This document shows, piece by piece, positions 59,010 through 64,000 of a DNA stretch of 64,000 bases. Every line of letters begins with the position of its first letter. The stretch's first letter is position 1. Below the pieces are notes generated by a model. The model ran no database searches, was not told where the DNA came from, and saw only the letters and a program-made list of their open reading frames with translations. The DNA is from Zerene cesonia (lineage: Eukaryota; Arthropoda; Insecta; Lepidoptera; Pieridae): NCBI RefSeq assembly GCF_012273895.1, contig NC_052122.1:9300001-9364000 (forward strand). The letters run 5' to 3'. The position numbers and the translations under genes are program-made.

Positions 59010-59208
59010 AGTGGAATACCGTGTCCCCTACTGGGGTATGGGTCATATGATAAACATCTGTTTCACTTATCGATTTTCTTTATAGCAAGCAGGTGGTCAG
59101 GCTTCTGTGTCCTGCCAGACCGAGACATTTTTTCGTGCCACCGAGAATCGAACCCAGGAGTCCTCGGTTCTACGCTCACGCGTTAACCACTGTAACAAGG
59201 AGGCGGTC
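59010..59208 (-). mobile_element. tRNA-derived SINE, second family, copy 2
   Basis: This is the reverse complement of the family at 44643-44849, with the same tRNA-like head (GGTTCGATTC box B at about 59154-59145) and the same GGTCTGGCAGGACACAGAAG body. Flanks AACAATAAACGT (58998-59009) and AACAACAAACAT (59209-59220) agree at 10 of 12 positions and are a probable decayed target duplication. Confidence 0.85.
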
Positions 59209-59220
59209 AACAACAAACAT

Positions 59221-61683
59221 GCATCCACATAATGCATTACTAACTCAAACAGCAAAGCGGTCAAAATATTTCAACGTGAAATTTAACCATATTTTTTCAA
59301 TGGCGTCCGTAGTGACCACTTGAGCCCCTCATTTGGTTACATACACGGCACGACCTGCTCCCATTTTGAAAATATAACCATTCGAACCGCAAAATTTTAT
59401 ATTAAATTTCAACATAAATTCATTTCACTTGAAGTGCGCGAATGTATTATAAATTTGGATAGTCGTTATGTTGGGCGACGAGTTGTTACTGTGTTTGACG
59501 GTAGACTGAGAGCTGCTATGTAACGAAAAATCTGTTATTGCATTTACGGAGAAATTTTGGACGCATCCAAGTACTTTGAATTAAATTTGATTGATGTACG
59601 AGCTTCTACAAATACAGACTACATCAGAGAGCACGGAAGCTATCGTATAGCAAATCTTTTCCATGGCTACAAGAGAAATGTTATACAGTAAAACTTTATG
59701 TACGCTTAGTATGGTTAGAATATATCTTATATCCTGTACCGGTTACAGTGTAGGAAGAAAAACCCCCTTTATATTATTTAATTCTAAATACTTTGGTGTA
59801 GGAAAGCTGCCTATTTTTTTTGGTGTTTTCTATAACGATGGTGTAAATAGAAGATTTATTTTGTAATCAATTAATCCATTAACTGTCTATGGTTGTTGGT
59901 TGTAATGTAATCTCAAAAGAATGACGGTTAAAATTGGGTGATAAATATGTACGTCAATGAAATTACGAAACTTGATTAATTCTTAATAATAATTAATGAT
60001 TTTTCATTCTATTAGTACTATAATCAGTGTTTATTGACAGAGAAATTGCAATATAGATATAGCTTTATAACATTTATATATTTTCAAATAAAAATCAGTA
60101 GAACGTCACTGATATTAAAGCTTCGTATCTCAAGAATATTCTTATATAAATCTTTTCACACGTATATCATACAGCGTCCCCAAAATATAACCCTCGTGAC
60201 CTCCCGAGGAAATTAATTTACACATACGAAGGGAAGTTAAATTAAAAAAGGAAAACGTATTCACATATTCCTTCTTGCAACTCAATACCTTCCTTTGTCG
60301 ATCGACACGCGATCGCTTGTCTTCCCTTGAAAAGGTTTTGCGATATTGAGTTCATCGACAAACATTTATTGTATTCAAATATTCAATGCAACAGATGATT
60401 GTGAAAAGATTTCAAATTAAAGATGACTTGCCTATTAAAAAATTATTTTACTATGTTAAAAATTGTATAAGCTATCGGTAGTATTTATGAACAATTAAAA
60501 AAATACACTTCTTACAATTAAATTATTATAGACATACATATCATTCAACAAATATGTTAACTTAGAAATTTGGAATTGTCTCTAGATCATCTATTTCTAA
60601 CAACGTATAAATGTTGTATCGCAAGATTTCCATTAAAAAAAATTAATTCAAATACAAACTGCAAACATTCGCCTAATAAAAAAGAATAACAGATTTCAGC
60701 TAGTAAACTGTCAAATATTTCTATGTTGGTGTATTTGGTCGCTTTCAAATAATTGATAAACGATGAACAATAAATACAGAGGCGGGCGCTGGGCCAACTT
60801 CCCCGGTACTATACGTCTGGATACAAACAATTGGCTCCTATCGCAGCTCTCAAGGCGCTATTTGAACATTTTTCAGATATTATTTTTTATCAATACATAA
60901 CGTCGTATAAATTTTAAATATTCTAAGTAGCAACGCGTAACAAAGACACTATAAATCTAGTAAACATTACCTCCTTCTGATCTCTGGTAAATATAAACAA
61001 TTAATACATTAACTTAACTTTCGAAGGAAAAAACAAAAATTCTCTCTGTCTGACAAATTGTTCCTTCATCAATATAACAGTGAGAACGTTAAACTAAAGT
61101 TAAAATGACAACAAAGTTATATCACGTATTTGGTTCTATAGAACTCTAATAGACTCGAAGTCGGTGGCTGTTATTATTATAACAATAAAGTTCCTAAGCT
61201 AAGTTCGCGCGAAGTCTAGTACCTGTGTATTCTACGTAATACTGCTTTAGATAAAGCACTCAGTGACTATTGTGTAATAAACACAAAATTATCACTTAAT
61301 AAATGTTATGGTCAGCTTTTAGTTCGGATAAAAAATGAAGTGTTAAAATGTAACTTTTTTAAGAATAGGTTTTTACTAATGAAAATTTCATCTGTTTTAA
61401 GTGTTACTTTTTTGTGGTTTTTAGTTTATTTTAGATCATTATGATTGAAATTTATCAATATCAAGTATGATTGAAATTTTCTTTGTAAAGGCTAACAAAA
61501 AAATCTATTCATGATTTTTTTCATTCATCCTATCCAAAATATATATGAGTTTGATAGAGTTTACAGTAATCTAAACTAATACATAAGAATAAAATATAAT
61601 AGTTTAAAAAAACTATAAAACACGCTTTAACAAAAATCATATTTTGCAAATTGAAAACTAGAATAATTTTATCAAATTAGTGT
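59221..61683. other. AT-rich DNA, nothing recognised
   Basis: Open frames at 59320-59523 and 59663-59866 show no domain. The GTCGATCGAC and GCGATCGC palindromes at about 60298-60315 are isolated. Confidence 0.45.
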
Positions 61684-61850
61684 ATTGTCATCGGTCCTCA
61701 ATAAATCTACAAAGTTTGAACGAAATCTGGCCGTTTAAAGTGGGTCAAAATCGCGCCCAAAGAAGTCAGTTACAAACAAACAAACATACAAACAAACAAA
61801 CATACAAACAAACAAACATACAGGTGAAGCTAATAAAAAGCGTGTAAAAA
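61684..61850 (+). repeat. Dispersed repeat with an internal 16-bp tandem
   Basis: CAAAGTTTGAACGAAATCTG, GGCCGTTTAAAGTGGGTCAA, the tandem at 61773-61820, and GTGAAGCTAATAAAAAGCG occur in an order I recognise from lepidopteran LINE-like 3' regions. Borders and class are uncertain. Confidence 0.45.
61773..61820 (+). repeat. Three perfect copies of a 16-bp tandem
   Basis: CAAACAAACAAACATA is repeated three times without change. It is a short minisatellite, not a CRISPR: there are no spacers and the genome is animal. Confidence 0.9.
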
Positions 61851-64000
61851 TCAATTGAATCGTTCCAACCATACTGATGAATTAATTTCAAAAATTCATT
61901 CACAATTACTATCATACATAAAATGACCAGCTATGTCTATTTTCTTACTACAGATAGCTAAATTGCAAAAATTCATTACAACATGATTTAATATGAAGCC
62001 TATATTTAGCACGTGACTTTCATAACAAAAACAAAACAAATTTAATTAATTATTATTAACAATAACGAAAGAAATAAAAGCTGAAATAACACGGCAATCC
62101 CGGCGCTTAAATATAAAATATATTAATGTTAAATATCAATTAAAAGTTACGTAGGTCTTAAAACATTACGTTTAAGTTTTAACGAGGTACTTGTATGGAA
62201 TATTAACGTGAACGTTTCTTGGGTAGATAAAAGATTATTTCGCAATGTTCACCCAAATCATATTCGACCCATAAAATACGTACATATTTAATTATAATCC
62301 CAATATTCAGTAGTTTGTTTTTCGAAGTGCTTATTATTAATATTTATCATGCGTAAATTTTCCAATGTTGTTGTTTTAAATTTTTACGTATGAAGATTAT
62401 AATAATTATAACATTGGTCGTATTAATAACTAACTTGAAGGCAAGCCACTCTTAAGATAATAGAAGCAATGCCAACTAGACAACTAAAATTAACGTTTCT
62501 TACCAATTCAATCAGAATATAATTACTTGCCTTACTGTAGTTATGCAGTGGAATACAAATGAAAAACTAGTTTTAACTTTGAGTGGAAATGTCAATTCAG
62601 CTTTATCTTGCTTCGTTCGTAATTTATATATATTTATACACTATTCATTTATATTTATTAAAACTTTTCTTCAATGAGAGAAAAATTATAATAAGACTGT
62701 GACACCCTTTATATACTTTTGCTGGATATAAAAATCATATAATAAAGCCGTTCTATTGCGACATGGATGGAATAAAAACAAATACACCTTCACAATTGTA
62801 ACGATAATTATTGATTATATGAAATATATTATTGACAAAGATTTAACATTCTACAACAACACTGTCTATTTAATTTAATATTCTCTAGAGAGCCCACTTG
62901 CATTAAAGAACCATAGGGATTGCTTTAGTGAGAGGTCTGAGCTCCTAGTACTATCACGTGGTTGGCAAAGCCGCTCTTCTACGACATAGGCGAAACACAC
63001 TTACGTATACATGATATACATATAATTTACTAGAAATCCGTTCTGATATTGCCATTAAATACATCTGTCTGTCCAAAATAAACTCATTAGCTTTCACTTT
63101 ACATTTGTAATGGTGCTAATATTTAGTTTACTTAGAAATATGCATGTAGGATACAAATACATACGTGATTCTTAATTAGTATAAACAGCGCATGGGGCAG
63201 CCAGCGAATATTTGCGAATAAACTTTGAATTTGATGAGAGTAATACATCAATTCAAGCTTTCAGATATTTCGCATGATTTTACTTAAATTTTATGAGTTT
63301 GGAAAATGTATGTCATTAAAATGTATTTCAAAATAACGCGATGAATTGAAAATAAATCGTCAGATGAATAGGTCCTTCGATTTTAGATTTTTGATGCCTG
63401 AGCTGTCATCGGAGCAAGTGATTCGCCCGATGGAAAGCGATCATCACATTTCCAAAGGACAGATGTTTGGTACGTTCTCCAGTACAATCGACTCCCTCTT
63501 TGAAAAGTGTGGAAAATATTTCAAACTTTCATATCCCTAGAACTTTGATGTTAAAGTATAGTATATTTTCCAAACATAAATGTGACCACCATCTGTGAGT
63601 TTTTCAATGATACCCATTTGGATATTATTTCACGCTTCCTGTATATTAACCATGAGTAGTAAATTTCTTTTTAATTGCCCGTCAATTTTAACCTGAGCTT
63701 GTAATTGCTTTTAAAGATAGGTACATAGTATAATTAACCAAACAAGCCATTTTCTACGTGAGTTAAATCTTTAAACCCAATGATACTGGATGGAATATTT
63801 TATTTCGCTCATCACCAAAGCTTGAAAACTGTAGGATGCATAAATATGAAAATTTTTTGAAAACTTCTTTTTGTGAAATCATACAAGATGTAGTATTTTT
63901 TTGTGTTTGATTTTACGCGAGTATTATACATTTAGAAATTAAAAACTTTTTAACGGATTTCAAACGCGATCGGGTTAATAATCGCGTTATATCGAATAAA
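61851..64000. other. AT-rich DNA; a coding-like stretch at 63387-63469
   Basis: The stretch is open in one frame between a TTTTAG acceptor and a GTACGT donor (F-L-M-P-E-L-S-S-E-Q-V-I). The needed entry phase does not match the exon at 39482. The rest is featureless. Confidence 0.3.

Noticed and set aside
61773..61820. Regular 16-bp spacing that could suggest a CRISPR array.
   Set aside because: It is a direct tandem without spacers, inside a eukaryotic repeat.

Overview
This is AT-rich nuclear DNA from an insect, almost certainly a moth or butterfly. The assignment rests on the repeats. There are several tRNA-derived SINEs, Helitron-like elements with a TACTAATATTATAAA-type start and a CTAG/CTRR end, and many copies of a roughly 340-base retroposon of a type I associate with lepidopteran genomes. 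No bacterial, organellar or plasmid features are visible. No complete gene lies in the window; nearly all of it reads as intron or intergenic DNA filled with decayed mobile elements.

Two pieces of real protein-coding gene can be supported. Each is a first coding exon that encodes a signal peptide and ends at a perfect GTAAGT donor in phase 1. One is on the minus strand (7015 down to 6919), with a GC-rich upstream region at about 7020-7260. The other is on the plus strand (39482-39587), with a GC-rich leader and a promoter-like Inr+DPE pair at 39366-39399. They point away from each other, about 32 kb apart. The minus-strand gene runs off the left edge. The plus-strand gene has an intron of at least several kb, perhaps interrupted by a 21-nt microexon candidate at 54691-54711. 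Neither protein can be named from its signal peptide. Signal peptide followed by a phase-1 intron is the usual start of modular secreted or cell-surface proteins, so two such genes are the most economical reading.

Layout. 1-7000: repeats and the intron of the minus gene. 7000-7700: its promoter side. 7700-10900: little recognisable. 10938-12090: a decayed Jockey-type LINE and an adjoining GC-rich repeat. 14746-15208: a young, 5'-truncated LINE with a perfect 13-bp target duplication. 16992-17328: a SINE with an 11-bp target duplication. 18120-18480: a repeat cluster. 26800-29650: a run of Helitron-like elements. 31621-31986: a full-length retroposon with an 8-bp target duplication. 37767-38148: a retroposon nested in a Helitron. 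39300-39590: promoter and first exon of the plus gene. 41000-64000: its presumed intron, holding two copies of one SINE (44643 and 59010), further retroposon and Helitron copies and a tandem repeat at 61773.

I found no recognisable new multi-gene system. The most unusual signals are three perfect fold-back hairpins (22-, 28- and 22-bp stems, 4-5-nt loops), which suggest recent local inverted duplications, and the pair of divergent signal-peptide exons.
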